Positions 25,054 through 33,312 of a DNA stretch of 64,000 bases are shown here, piece after piece. Origin of the DNA: Actinomadura rudentiformis (GTDB taxonomy: Bacteria > Actinomycetota > Actinomycetes > Streptosporangiales > Streptosporangiaceae); assembly GCF_008923185.1 (NCBI RefSeq), contig NZ_WBMT01000013.1:62001-126000 (forward strand). Reading direction: 5' to 3'. The translations under genes and the position numbers were made by a program. The stretch's first letter is position 1. Every line of letters starts with the position of its first letter. The notes under the pieces were generated by a model that was given only the letters and a program-made list of their open reading frames with translations, had not been told where the DNA came from and ran no database searches.

Positions 25054-26292
25054 TCAGCGGACCTGGATGGCCATCACGCAGATGTCGTCCGCCGACTCCT
25101 CGGCGTCCAGGGCGAGCATGACGCGTTCGACGGCGAGCGTCGGGTCGGCGGCGTCGCCGGCGTTCTCGGGGCTGGGACTGCGTGCGACCCGCTGTGCCAC
25201 GCTCTGGACGGCGTCCAGCATGGCTTCTGTGAGATCCTCGCGATCACGGCCTTGCCGGTCGAGGATGCCGTCCGTGTAGAACAGCACGATGTCGCCGGGC
25301 TCCAGCGCGGTCACCGTGAGCGGAAACTCCGCCTCTTCCAGGACCCCGAGCATCGGCCCGTGCGGCAGGTCGTCCAGCAACCGCGCGTGCCTGTCCCGCA
25401 CGAGGACCGGTGGGGGGTGGCCCGCACTGGTCCATGCGAGTTCGCGGCTCACCGGATCGAAGTGACCAAGCGCCGCCGTCCCGGTCACGGTCTCGCCAGG
25501 CACCATGTGGCACACCAGCTCGTTCAGCCATGTCGCCAGCTGGGGCGCCGCGGCACCGGTGTAGGCCAGCCCGGCCAGGCCCGCCCGCATCTCGGTCATC
25601 ATCGCGGTGGCCTCCAGGCCGTGGCCCATCGCGTCGCCGATCGCCAGCAGCACCCGGTCGTCGGGCAGCCGCCGCGCCTTCCACCAGTCGCCGCCGACCC
25701 TGCCCGGCTCACCGGCCAGGTAGCGGACGGCGACCCGCAGCCCGGGGAACTCGATCAGCCCTTCCCGGACCGGGAGCAGCGCCCGCCGCAGCCGGCGCGC
25801 GATCCTGCGCTCGTCCTCGACGCGCCGCCGCGCCTGGAGCACCTCTTCCCTGGTCTCGTCGAGCGCCTCGGCGGCCTCGCGCTGCGCGGAGACGTCCATG
25901 GCCAGCGTGCGGATGGCGACGATCCGGCCGGACGCGTCGAGGAGCGGCTCGTGGAGCACCCGCAGATGGCGCGTCCCGTGCCGGCCCCGGATCCGGTACT
26001 CGCCGTCAACCGGCCTGCGCTGCTCGAACAGCGTCCGGAGCCGCTCCTGGACGGCGGGCAGGTCGTCGGGGAGGACCACCTCAGGCAGGTGATCGAGCCG
26101 GAGCGGCCCGTCGGCGGGGTCGCGGTCGTACACCTCGTACAGCCGGGGTGTCCAGACGATCTCGTCGGTGACGAGGTTCCACTCGCCCCAGCCGAGGCCC
26201 ACCAGGCGTTCGGCCAGTGACCAGCGTTCGGCGAGACTGTGGCTGGACTTCGGCACATGGATCGTGTCGCGCTGGATCGGGTCGCTCCGCAT
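25054..26292 (-). CDS. PAS domain-SpoIIE-type PP2C phosphatase
   Basis: A 412-residue signalling protein. Residues 20-140 form a PAS sensor (LGWGEWNLVTDEIVWTPRLY, then HEPLLDASGRIVAI with a PAC-type end). A short coiled coil, ALDETREEVLQARRRVEDER, leads to a SpoIIE phosphatase domain of about 220 residues with GGDWW, LLAIGDAMGHG and FYTDG motifs that place the metal-binding Asp residues. These enzymes dephosphorylate STAS antagonists. A STAS gene lies 2 kb away but lacks the phospho-serine, so it is a doubtful substrate. Start ATG 26292 was chosen; longer forms are possible. Confidence 0.9.
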   Translation of the reverse strand: MRSDPIQRDTIHVPKSSHSLAERWSLAERLVGLGWGEWNLVTDEIVWTPRLYEVYDRDPADGPLRLDHLPEVVLPDDLPAVQERLRTLFEQRRPVDGEYRIRGRHGTRHLRVLHEPLLDASGRIVAIRTLAMDVSAQREAAEALDETREEVLQARRRVEDERRIARRLRRALLPVREGLIEFPGLRVAVRYLAGEPGRVGGDWWKARRLPDDRVLLAIGDAMGHGLEATAMMTEMRAGLAGLAYTGAAAPQLATWLNELVCHMVPGETVTGTAALGHFDPVSRELAWTSAGHPPPVLVRDRHARLLDDLPHGPMLGVLEEAEFPLTVTALEPGDIVLFYTDGILDRQGRDREDLTEAMLDAVQSVAQRVARSPSPENAGDAADPTLAVERVMLALDAEESADDICVMAIQVR

Positions 26293-26446
26293 CGTCCTTG
26301 ATTTCCTCGGTATGTCCACCGGAGAAGATCGTACGAACGAAATGGACAAACAGGGATAAAGCACGCCCTAACTCTTCATTGCCCTGCGTGACGCCAGCGT
26401 CGCCTTGAGTGAGTGACCGGCCCATGCCTGCGGAGACCGCGTTGGG

Positions 26447-26520
26447 TAGGGCGGGCGGGACTCGAACCCGCGACCCAGGGATTATGAGTCCCCTGCTCTG
26501 ACCAGCTGAGCTACCGCCCC
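26447..26520 (-). tRNA. tRNA with CAU anticodon, probably tRNA-Ile2 (k2C) rather than Met
   Basis: The 74-base minus-strand cloverleaf has acceptor GGGGCGG pairing with CCGCCCT (a G-U at the first pair), a TAGCTCAG D-arm, anticodon loop CTCATAA and a GCGGG T-stem. CCA is not encoded. CAU could mean Met or lysidine-modified Ile. The stretch AGCAGGGGACTCATAATC and the following GGGTCGC resemble E. coli tRNA-Ile2 more than elongator Met, so I lean to Ile2. Confidence 0.85.
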
Positions 26521-26692
26521 CTGAGCGGGCCCGTGAACCGCTGTGACCAGGTGTGGGGCGCGCCGCGGGCCATGATAGCGGCGCGGTCTTTCCGGAGGCC
26601 ACCGCGAAAACGGGCATCCGCCTCAGGGATGGCGGCGATGTCATACCTGGCGGCGAGTGACGGGGACGGTGACCGGTCGGTAGGGTCCGCCT

Positions 26693-27406
26693 ATGTCCAG
26701 TATCCCCGGCCGGATCGCCGCCCTGGTAATGGCCCTTTTCGCGCTGACGGCGATCAGCGCGTGCTCGGGCGGAGACGACGAGCCGAGCAAGCCCGCCGCG
26801 AACCAGCCCGACGGGGCGCCGACCCTCAAGCAGGCGTCCACGGCGATGGCCGGTCTCAGCAGCGTGGCCTTCACCCTCGCCACCGAGGGCAAGCCGCCGA
26901 TCATGGTCAAGAGCGGTGACCTCAAGCTGCTCAAGAGCGGCGACGCCGAGGGCACGCTGCAGATCACGCAGAGCGGCCAGGCGGTCGAGATGAAGATCGT
27001 CGCGCTGGGCGACAGCATCTACATCAAGGGCGTGACGGGCGGCTGGCGGCAGGTGCCCAAGACGATGGCGGCGGCACTGTACGACCCGTCGGCGGTGCTC
27101 GATCCGGACCGCGGCATCTCCAAGCTGCTCACGACCATGACGAACCCCAAGGTCGAGGGCGCCGAGAAGGTGAACGGCAAGGACGCCGACCGGGTGCGGG
27201 CGACGCTGCCCAAGGACTCGCTCGGCGGCCTGATCCCCGGGATCACCTCCGACATCGACGGCCAGGTGTGGATCACCAAGGCCGACCACCGGCTGGTGAA
27301 GGTCAAGGCGAACATCCCGCCGGTGGCGGGCGGCGGCGACAAGGGCTCTGTGATCATCAACTTCACCGAGTTCAACGCGCCGTACAAGTTCGCGGCGCCG
27401 AAGTAA
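26693..27406 (+). CDS. lprG: LprG-like lipid-binding lipoprotein
   Basis: A 237-residue LppX/LprAFG-family lipoprotein. A signal peptide ends at the lipobox TAISAC, with the cysteine near residue 24. The mature part has the family's repeats of the form SGDLKLLKSG, IYIKGVTGGWRQVP and DGQVWITKADHRLVKVK. In mycobacteria LprG carries triacylated lipids and works with the P55 exporter. Here too the next gene, three bases on, is a P55-like transporter, which strongly supports the call. A tRNA gene lies upstream on the other strand. Confidence 0.92.
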   Translation: MSSIPGRIAALVMALFALTAISACSGGDDEPSKPAANQPDGAPTLKQASTAMAGLSSVAFTLATEGKPPIMVKSGDLKLLKSGDAEGTLQITQSGQAVEMKIVALGDSIYIKGVTGGWRQVPKTMAAALYDPSAVLDPDRGISKLLTTMTNPKVEGAEKVNGKDADRVRATLPKDSLGGLIPGITSDIDGQVWITKADHRLVKVKANIPPVAGGGDKGSVIINFTEFNAPYKFAAPK

Positions 27407-27409
27407 GCC

Positions 27410-28984
27410 ATGGCCGACCGCCGGATCGCCATCGGCGTGGGCGGCACCGTCGTGCTGCTGGCCGCGCTGGACGCGTACGTCATCACCACGATCATCGTCA
27501 CCGTCACCCAGGACCTCGGCATCCCGATCAACCGGCTGGAACGGATCACGCCGGTCCTGACCGGCTTCCTGCTGGGCTATGTCGCGGCGATGCCGCTGCT
27601 GGGCCAGTTGTCGGACCGGTTCGGGCGGCGCGCGGTCCTGCAGGCCTGCCTGGCGTTCTTCGCGCTGGGGTCGGCCATCACGGCGTACGCGGGCGGCGTG
27701 CCGCTGCTGACGACGGGACGGGTGATCCAGGGCATCGCGGGCGGTGCGCTGCTGCCGGTGACCATGGCGCTGGCCGGTGACCTGTGGGAGGAGCGCCAGC
27801 GCCCGGTGGTGCTGGGCACGGTGGGGGCCGCGCAGGAGCTGGGCAGCGTGCTCGGCCCGCTGTACGGAGTCGGCATCGCCGCGGCGTTCGACGACTGGCG
27901 CTGGATCTTCTGGATCAATCTGCCGCTGACGGCGGTGGCCATGATCGCTGTGCAGTTCTCGGTGCCGGGCGGGCGGCCGCAGGAGGCGGCAGGGATCGAT
28001 ACGGCACGGATCGACGCGGCACGGAGCAACGCAGCACCAGTCAACGCTGAGCGGGCCCGCGTGGACGTGGTGGGCGGGCTGCTGCTGGCACTCGGCCTCG
28101 GGCTGCTGGTCGGGGGCCTCTACAACCCCGAGCCGGAGGAGTCGGCGCTGCCGCCGTGGGGCCTGCCGGTGGTCGGCGCGGGCCTGGTCGTCCTCGTGGG
28201 CTTCGTGCTGTGGGAGGCGCGGTCGCGGACCAAGCTGCTCGATCTGACGGGGGTGCGGCGCGGGCCGCTGTTCGCGACCTTGGGCGTGAGCCTGCTCTCC
28301 GGAGCGGCGCTGATGGTCACGCTGGTGGACGTGGTGCTGGTCGCGCAGACGCTGCTGGAGAAGGACTCGGTGGACGGCGCGCTGATGCTGACGCGGTTCC
28401 TGGTCGCGCTGCCGATCGCGGCGGTGGCGGGCGGGTATGTGGCCCGGCGGATCGGGGACCGCTGGCCGATGGTCGTCGGGATGGCGGTCGCGGGCGTGGG
28501 GTTCCTGTTGATCTCGGGCTGGCCCGCCGATCTGGAGAACGCCTCGTACGGGCCGATCCCCCGGATGGACGCCGATCTGGTGGTGACCGGGCTGGGCCTG
28601 GGTTTCGTCATCGCGCCGGTGTCGTCGGCCGTGTTGCGGTTCGTTCCGGCGGCGCAGCACGGGGTCGCCTCGGCGGCCGTCGTGGTGGCGCGGATGATGG
28701 GGATGTTGCTGGGGATCTCCGCGCTGTCGGCGTGGGGGTTCTACCGCTTCCGCTCGCTGACCGCCGACCTCCAGATGCCGCTGCCGTTCGACGAGGGCTT
28801 CAAGCAGAAGCTGACCGCCTACCAGGCTGCGCTGAAGGACGCGCTGCGCACCCAGTACCAGGAGATGTTCTGGGTGACCGCCGCGCTGTGCGTGCTCGGT
28901 GCCCTGCTGGCCCTCGCGGTGACCGTCCGGAACGAAGATCCCGAGGTGTCGGACTCCGCACGCGACGAACTGCTGACCCGCTGA
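27410..28984 (+). CDS. MFS transporter, P55-like (LprG partner)
   Basis: A 524-residue major facilitator of the DHA2 type with about 14 membrane segments. GQLSDRFGRRAVLQ is the loop 2-3 motif A, and GRVIQGIAGGALLPVTMALAGD is motif C-like. It starts at ATG 27410, three bases after lprG. The pair reproduces the mycobacterial lprG-Rv1410c operon, which exports triacylglycerides and affects drug tolerance. Two WS/DGAT genes just downstream fit a lipid-handling region. Confidence 0.9.
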   Translation: MADRRIAIGVGGTVVLLAALDAYVITTIIVTVTQDLGIPINRLERITPVLTGFLLGYVAAMPLLGQLSDRFGRRAVLQACLAFFALGSAITAYAGGVPLLTTGRVIQGIAGGALLPVTMALAGDLWEERQRPVVLGTVGAAQELGSVLGPLYGVGIAAAFDDWRWIFWINLPLTAVAMIAVQFSVPGGRPQEAAGIDTARIDAARSNAAPVNAERARVDVVGGLLLALGLGLLVGGLYNPEPEESALPPWGLPVVGAGLVVLVGFVLWEARSRTKLLDLTGVRRGPLFATLGVSLLSGAALMVTLVDVVLVAQTLLEKDSVDGALMLTRFLVALPIAAVAGGYVARRIGDRWPMVVGMAVAGVGFLLISGWPADLENASYGPIPRMDADLVVTGLGLGFVIAPVSSAVLRFVPAAQHGVASAAVVVARMMGMLLGISALSAWGFYRFRSLTADLQMPLPFDEGFKQKLTAYQAALKDALRTQYQEMFWVTAALCVLGALLALAVTVRNEDPEVSDSARDELLTR

Positions 28985-29081
28985 CCTGCTGGGCCTGCTG
29001 GCCTGCCGCCCCGCCGACTCGGTGATCGATAGGCGTCGAGCCGATCACATGTCCGATTTCATGTCGCCTTTCGGCATTGTG

Positions 29082-29113
29082 TCCGATTGAGGCGAACTCC
29101 GATTGAGGCGAAC
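29082..29113 (+). repeat. Perfect 16-bp tandem repeat upstream of a WS/DGAT gene
   Basis: TCCGATTGAGGCGAAC occurs at 29082-29097 and 29098-29113. A related GTCCGATTTCATGTCGCC lies at about 29051. The repeats end 60 bases before the acyltransferase start and may be regulator binding sites. Confidence 0.65.
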
Positions 29114-29172
29114 ATCGACGGGAAGTCCCCTACGATCCCCTTCTCGCTCGCTGACGACGGGACGGTACTGGC

Positions 29173-30552
29173 ATGGAGCGGCTGAGCGGCCTGGACGCTG
29201 GATTCTTCTTCGCCGAGTCGGAGAACACCCCCCTCCACATCGCGTCGGTGACGGTCTTCGAGGGACCGGCCCCGACGTACGGGGAGGTGATCCGGGCGGT
29301 CCTCGCCAAGCTCCCGCAGGTGCCGCGCTATCGCCAGCGCATCCGGACCGTGCCGCTGCATCTCGGCCGCCCGATCTGGGTCGACGACCCGCACTTCAAC
29401 ATCCTCTACCACGTCCGCCACACCGCCGTCCCGGCGCCCGGCGGGCCCGAGCAGCTGCGCAACCTCGCCGGGCGGGTGCTGTCGCAGCGGCTCGACACGA
29501 CCAAGCCGCTGTGGGAGATCTGGCTGGTCGAGGGCCTCTCGGAGGGGCGCTGGGCGCTGATCACCAAGGTGCACCACTGCGTGGTCGACGGGGTCGGCGG
29601 GGTGGACCTGATGACCACGCTGTTCGATCTGTCCCCCGACGCCGAGCGGCCCGAGGTGGGCGAGCTCCCCGAGCCCGAGCCGCAGCCGTCCTCGGTGGCG
29701 GTGCTCGCCGACACCGCCCGCATCGCCGTCGCCGAGCCCGTGAAGCAGATCGCCGCGATCCCGCAGGCGGCCAGGCGGCTGATGAGCACGAGCACCCTGC
29801 GCAGCCTCGGCGTCGGCGCGCCGACCGCGATCGGCCGGCTCGCGCGGTCCACGGCCGGCTCGCTCAACGGCCCGATCGGCCCCCACCGCCGCTGGATGTG
29901 GATCCACGCGGACCTCGACGAGATCCGCGCGGTGCGCAAGACGTTCGGCGGCACCGTCAACGACGTGATCCTGACCGCCGTCGCCGGCGGATTCCGCGAA
30001 TTGCTCGCCGGGCGGGGGGAGCTCGAGGACGGCACGCGGGTGCGCACGCTCGTCCCGGTGTCGGTGCGGGCGGAGAAGGAGCGCGGCGAGCTCGCCAACA
30101 AGGTCTCCGGCGTGCTGGTCAACCTGCCGGCGGGCGAGGAGGATCCGCGCCGCCGCCTGTTCAAGGTCCGCAGCCAGATGAACGACGTGAAGCGCACCCA
30201 CCAGGCGGCGGGCGGCGAGACGCTCGCCAAACTCGCCGGGTTCGCGCCGACGCTGATGGCGCTGGGGTCGCGATACGCGCTGAGCCACAGCCAGCCGCTC
30301 GTGCAGACCGTGGTGACGAACGTGCCCGGCCCGCCGTTCCCGCTGTACGTGCTGGGGCGCAAGCTCGTCGGGCTCTACCCGTTCGTTCCGCTGGCGGCGG
30401 GGCTGCGGGTCGGCATCGCGATCTTCTCGTACGAGGGGCGGCTCTCGTTCGGGCTCACCGGCGACTTCGACGGCATGTCGGACCTGGAGGTCCTGGCGAA
30501 CGGCATCCGGTCCGCCCTGGACGAACTCGTCGAACTGGCCGCCGAGGGCTGA
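29173..30552 (+). CDS. WS/DGAT acyltransferase (wax ester synthase/diacylglycerol acyltransferase)
   Basis: A 459-residue enzyme that esterifies fatty alcohols or diacylglycerol with acyl-CoA to form storage lipids. The catalytic HHxxxDG motif is HHCVVDG near residue 134. MERLSGLDAGFFFAES at the start and PLWEIWLVEGL match PF03007, and the C-terminal TNVPGPPFPLYVLGRKL and GLRVGIAIFSYEGRLSFGL match the DUF1298 half. It is followed by a paralogue about 300 bases on, and lies next to lprG-P55. It probably works at the membrane surface and lipid droplets. Confidence 0.93.
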   Translation: MERLSGLDAGFFFAESENTPLHIASVTVFEGPAPTYGEVIRAVLAKLPQVPRYRQRIRTVPLHLGRPIWVDDPHFNILYHVRHTAVPAPGGPEQLRNLAGRVLSQRLDTTKPLWEIWLVEGLSEGRWALITKVHHCVVDGVGGVDLMTTLFDLSPDAERPEVGELPEPEPQPSSVAVLADTARIAVAEPVKQIAAIPQAARRLMSTSTLRSLGVGAPTAIGRLARSTAGSLNGPIGPHRRWMWIHADLDEIRAVRKTFGGTVNDVILTAVAGGFRELLAGRGELEDGTRVRTLVPVSVRAEKERGELANKVSGVLVNLPAGEEDPRRRLFKVRSQMNDVKRTHQAAGGETLAKLAGFAPTLMALGSRYALSHSQPLVQTVVTNVPGPPFPLYVLGRKLVGLYPFVPLAAGLRVGIAIFSYEGRLSFGLTGDFDGMSDLEVLANGIRSALDELVELAAEG

Positions 30553-30867
30553 CGAAGCTCAAGGGCCACATGACGCTCACCAAACCTATGCTGGACAATT
30601 GTCCGCATGTGGTCAGGCCGCGCCGGTACCGCCATCAACAACGACCGCATTCTTCACGTCCCTGACACATGCGGTGGTTAGCGTGACGTGCCGACTTCCA
30701 TCCGGATGGCGCGGCCTTACCTGACAGCGGCACTCGCTCCGGTGACGAATGTCAAATGGAGTCAAGGCATTTGTCAGAGATTGCCTCACGGTGTTGGGTT
30801 GGATCGCCGCCACCGACCCCCCGAGCGACACCCTTCCCCGACCCGGCGGCAGAGAGACGGTGAGGCC
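30553..30867. promoter_or_regulatory. Regulatory gap between two WS/DGAT genes
   Basis: No gene is seen in these 315 bases. They hold a perfect 12-base palindrome, GGACAATTGTCC (30593-30604), and an imperfect inverted repeat with arms TGTCAAATG (30750-30758) and CATTTGTCA (30768-30776). Both could be operators for the second acyltransferase gene. No promoter is assigned. Confidence 0.5.
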
Positions 30868-32319
30868 GTGCATCGGATGAGCGGACTGGACGCCAGCTTC
30901 TACCTCCTGGAGGACGAGAACACTCCCCTGCACGTGGCATCGGTGATCGTGTTCGAGGGGCCCGTGCCCTCGTACGGCGATCTGATCCGGGCGATCGTCG
31001 CCAAGCTTCCGCTCGTGCCGCGCTACCGCCAGCGCGTGCGCTCGGTGCCGTTGCACCTCGGCCGGCCCGTCTGGACCGACGACCCGCATTTCCAGGTGCT
31101 CTACCACGTCCGGCACACGGCCCTCCCCGCGCCGGGCAACGACGAGCAACTGCGGAACCTCGCGGGCCGTGTGCTCGCCCAGCGGCTCGACCCCGACAAG
31201 CCGCTCTGGGAGATCTGGCTGGTGGAGGGGCTCACCGAGGGCCGCTGGGCAATGATCGCCAAGGTCCACCACTGCATGGTGGACGGGGTCGCCGGCATGG
31301 ACCTGGCGACCGTGATGTTCGACATGTCCCCCGACTACGAGCCGCCGGGCGAGCCCGAGGAGTGGGTGCCCGAGCCCGAGCCGTCCGCCCTGGCCCTGCT
31401 GCGCGACTCCGCCCAGCGCGCCGTTACCCAGCCGCTCGGGGTGACCCGCGACGTCGCGCGCAGCCTCGGGCTGCCCGCCACGCCGGGCCTCGACACCGTG
31501 ATCCGCGTGCTCGACGGCGGGCTCGGCCAGCTCAGCCCACCCCGGCCGAGCCGCGAGCTGCGCGACTTCGCCCTCGGCCTGAGCCGTGCCACCGCGCGCT
31601 TCATCCACCCCTCCGCCGGCTCGCTCAACGGGCCGATCGGGCCCCACCGGCGCTGGTGCTGGCAGCAGCTGGCGCTCGACGACGTCAAGACGGTCCGCAA
31701 GGCCCTCGGCGGCACGGTCAACGACATCGTCCTCACCGCCGTCACCGCCGGATACCGCGACCTGCTGAACGCCCGGGGCGAGCTCACGTACGACACCTGC
31801 GTCCGGTCGGCGGTCCCGGTGTCGGTCCGCGGTAAGGACGAGGCGGGGGAGCTCAACAACCGCGTCGCCGCGGTCTTCGTCAACCTGCCGGTCGGGGTCG
31901 ACGACCCGCTGGAGCGCCTGCGCCGCGTCCGCGAGCAGACCGACGACGTCAAGGGCAGCAACCAGGCCGCCGGGACGAAGGCCCTGACCCGGCTGACCGA
32001 CACGGCGGTGGCGCCCGCGCTGCTCTCGTTGGCCGCGCGCCTCCCGGTGCGGTTGCGCCAGGACCTCGTCCAGACCGTCACCACGAACGTGCCGGGCCCG
32101 AACTTCCCACTGTACGTGATGGGCCGCAGGGTCCTGGAGATGCATCCGTACGTGCCGCTGACGGGCGGCATCCGGGTGGCGACGGCGATCGTGTCCTACT
32201 GCGGGCAGCTCCATTTCGGCATCACAGGGGACTTCGACGCGATGCCCGATCTGGACGTCCTCTCCAAGGGCGTGCTGGGCGGCTTCAACGAGCTGCTCGA
32301 AGAGGCCGCCAAACGGTAA
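30868..32319 (+). CDS. WS/DGAT acyltransferase, second copy
   Basis: A 483-residue paralogue of the preceding acyltransferase. The catalytic motif is HHCMVDG near residue 134, and the PLWEIWLVEGLTEGRWAMI and TNVPGPNFPLYVMGRRV blocks are nearly the same in both. GTG 30868 is used because VHRMSGLDASF aligns with MERLSGLDAGF of the first copy; ATG 30877 is the alternative. It has an extra loop of about 20 residues after position 170. Independent upstream elements suggest its own promoter. Confidence 0.92.
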   Translation: MHRMSGLDASFYLLEDENTPLHVASVIVFEGPVPSYGDLIRAIVAKLPLVPRYRQRVRSVPLHLGRPVWTDDPHFQVLYHVRHTALPAPGNDEQLRNLAGRVLAQRLDPDKPLWEIWLVEGLTEGRWAMIAKVHHCMVDGVAGMDLATVMFDMSPDYEPPGEPEEWVPEPEPSALALLRDSAQRAVTQPLGVTRDVARSLGLPATPGLDTVIRVLDGGLGQLSPPRPSRELRDFALGLSRATARFIHPSAGSLNGPIGPHRRWCWQQLALDDVKTVRKALGGTVNDIVLTAVTAGYRDLLNARGELTYDTCVRSAVPVSVRGKDEAGELNNRVAAVFVNLPVGVDDPLERLRRVREQTDDVKGSNQAAGTKALTRLTDTAVAPALLSLAARLPVRLRQDLVQTVTTNVPGPNFPLYVMGRRVLEMHPYVPLTGGIRVATAIVSYCGQLHFGITGDFDAMPDLDVLSKGVLGGFNELLEEAAKR

Positions 32320-32422
32320 AAAGCGCCGCCGGGCCTGTGCCGATCAACCACGTCGGGAATATCCTGGGAAAGAGTGGCTAAAGGCCTCTTACCGGGAGTG
32401 TGCTCCCCGGGGAGGTGACGAG

Positions 32423-33037
32423 ATGCGCAGGTCCGGCGCCCGTTACGGATGCTCGCCCACGCGGCGGCTCTGGCGACGGCTGGGGCTGGAGCGCAACGAG
32501 CTACGCCGGCGCATAGATCGTGTCCAGCGGCTGTCGGCGCTGGGACTCCTCGGCCTCTTCCTGCTGGTCACGCCGCCCGCCGCGGCCTGGTGCGCGAACT
32601 GGTCGTACGACTCGGGCATGCGGGCGGAACGCGCCGAGCAGGCGGAGCGCCGGCAGGTCCGCGCGACGGTGGTGTCCACCGGCGGGGTCGGCACCACGGG
32701 TGACCGCTACGTCCACGAGACCGTGCAGGCCAGGTGGACGGGCCCGGACGGCAGGGCGCACACCGGCTCGCTGCCGAGCTGGAAGGGCGCCAAGACCGGC
32801 GCCACCAAGCTGGTCTGGATCGACGACAAGGGCGCGATCACGATCCGGCCACGTCCGCACAGCCGCACGGTCACCGATGCCGCCTACGCCGCGTTCGCCG
32901 CCACCACCGCCGTCGGCATCCCGATCCTGGCCGCCTACGGTCTCCTCCGTCGCCGCTTCGACCGCGTCCGCTACGCCCAGTGGGAAGCCGCCTGGACCCG
33001 CATGGACACAGACGCAGGCCACAACCGCCCACACTGA
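32423..33037 (+). CDS. Rv1733c-like membrane protein
   Basis: A 204-residue protein with two membrane segments, at about 40-60 (LSALGLLGLFLLVTPPAAA) and 150-175 (AYAAFAATTAVGIPILAAYG), and an extracytoplasmic domain between them with VQARWTGPDGRAHTGSLP. This is the layout of the mycobacterial Rv1733c family, dormancy-associated in M. tuberculosis, of unknown function. GGGGAGG precedes ATG 32423. Confidence 0.8.
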   Translation: MRRSGARYGCSPTRRLWRRLGLERNELRRRIDRVQRLSALGLLGLFLLVTPPAAAWCANWSYDSGMRAERAEQAERRQVRATVVSTGGVGTTGDRYVHETVQARWTGPDGRAHTGSLPSWKGAKTGATKLVWIDDKGAITIRPRPHSRTVTDAAYAAFAATTAVGIPILAAYGLLRRRFDRVRYAQWEAAWTRMDTDAGHNRPH

Positions 33038-33312
33038 CCCCGCCCCGACCCATCCACCGCCCAACATGCCCCGGCGACACACGCCCCACCAAGACAGTCT
33101 GGCGACGTGGCCCGACGACACGTCCCGCCAACGCGCCCGGCAACACGGCCCACCGACACGACCCGCCGACGTGGCCACACAGCCCGGCGACGTGGCACGA
33201 CGAGGCCCACCAAGGCGGCACCGCGAGGCGGCACGCCGACGTGGCCACGCGGTCCGGCGATACGGCCCGACGCTTCTTTCCGGTGAGGGGAGGTCAGTGT
33301 TTACTTATTCGC
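33038..33312. repeat. Degenerate repeats of GGCGACGTGGCCC type; no gene
   Basis: This 275-base stretch is made of imperfect 13-17-base units around GACGTGGCCC and ACACGNCCC; GCCGACGTGGCCAC occurs twice. Strand composition is skewed to C on the plus strand. I see no credible gene in it. The next gene's nearest Shine-Dalgarno (GAGGGGAGG) is about 20 bases from its ATG, so that mRNA could be leaderless. Confidence 0.55.

Noticed and set aside
25054..26292. SpoIIE phosphatase acting on the STAS protein at 22807
   Set aside because: The STAS loop lacks the serine to be dephosphorylated, and the genes are not linked in one transcript.
26081..28660. 859-codon open frame on the minus strand across the phosphatase, tRNA and lprG-P55 genes
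   Set aside because: It runs through a tRNA gene and mirrors two recognisable proteins; its His/Arg/Gln-rich sequence has no domain.
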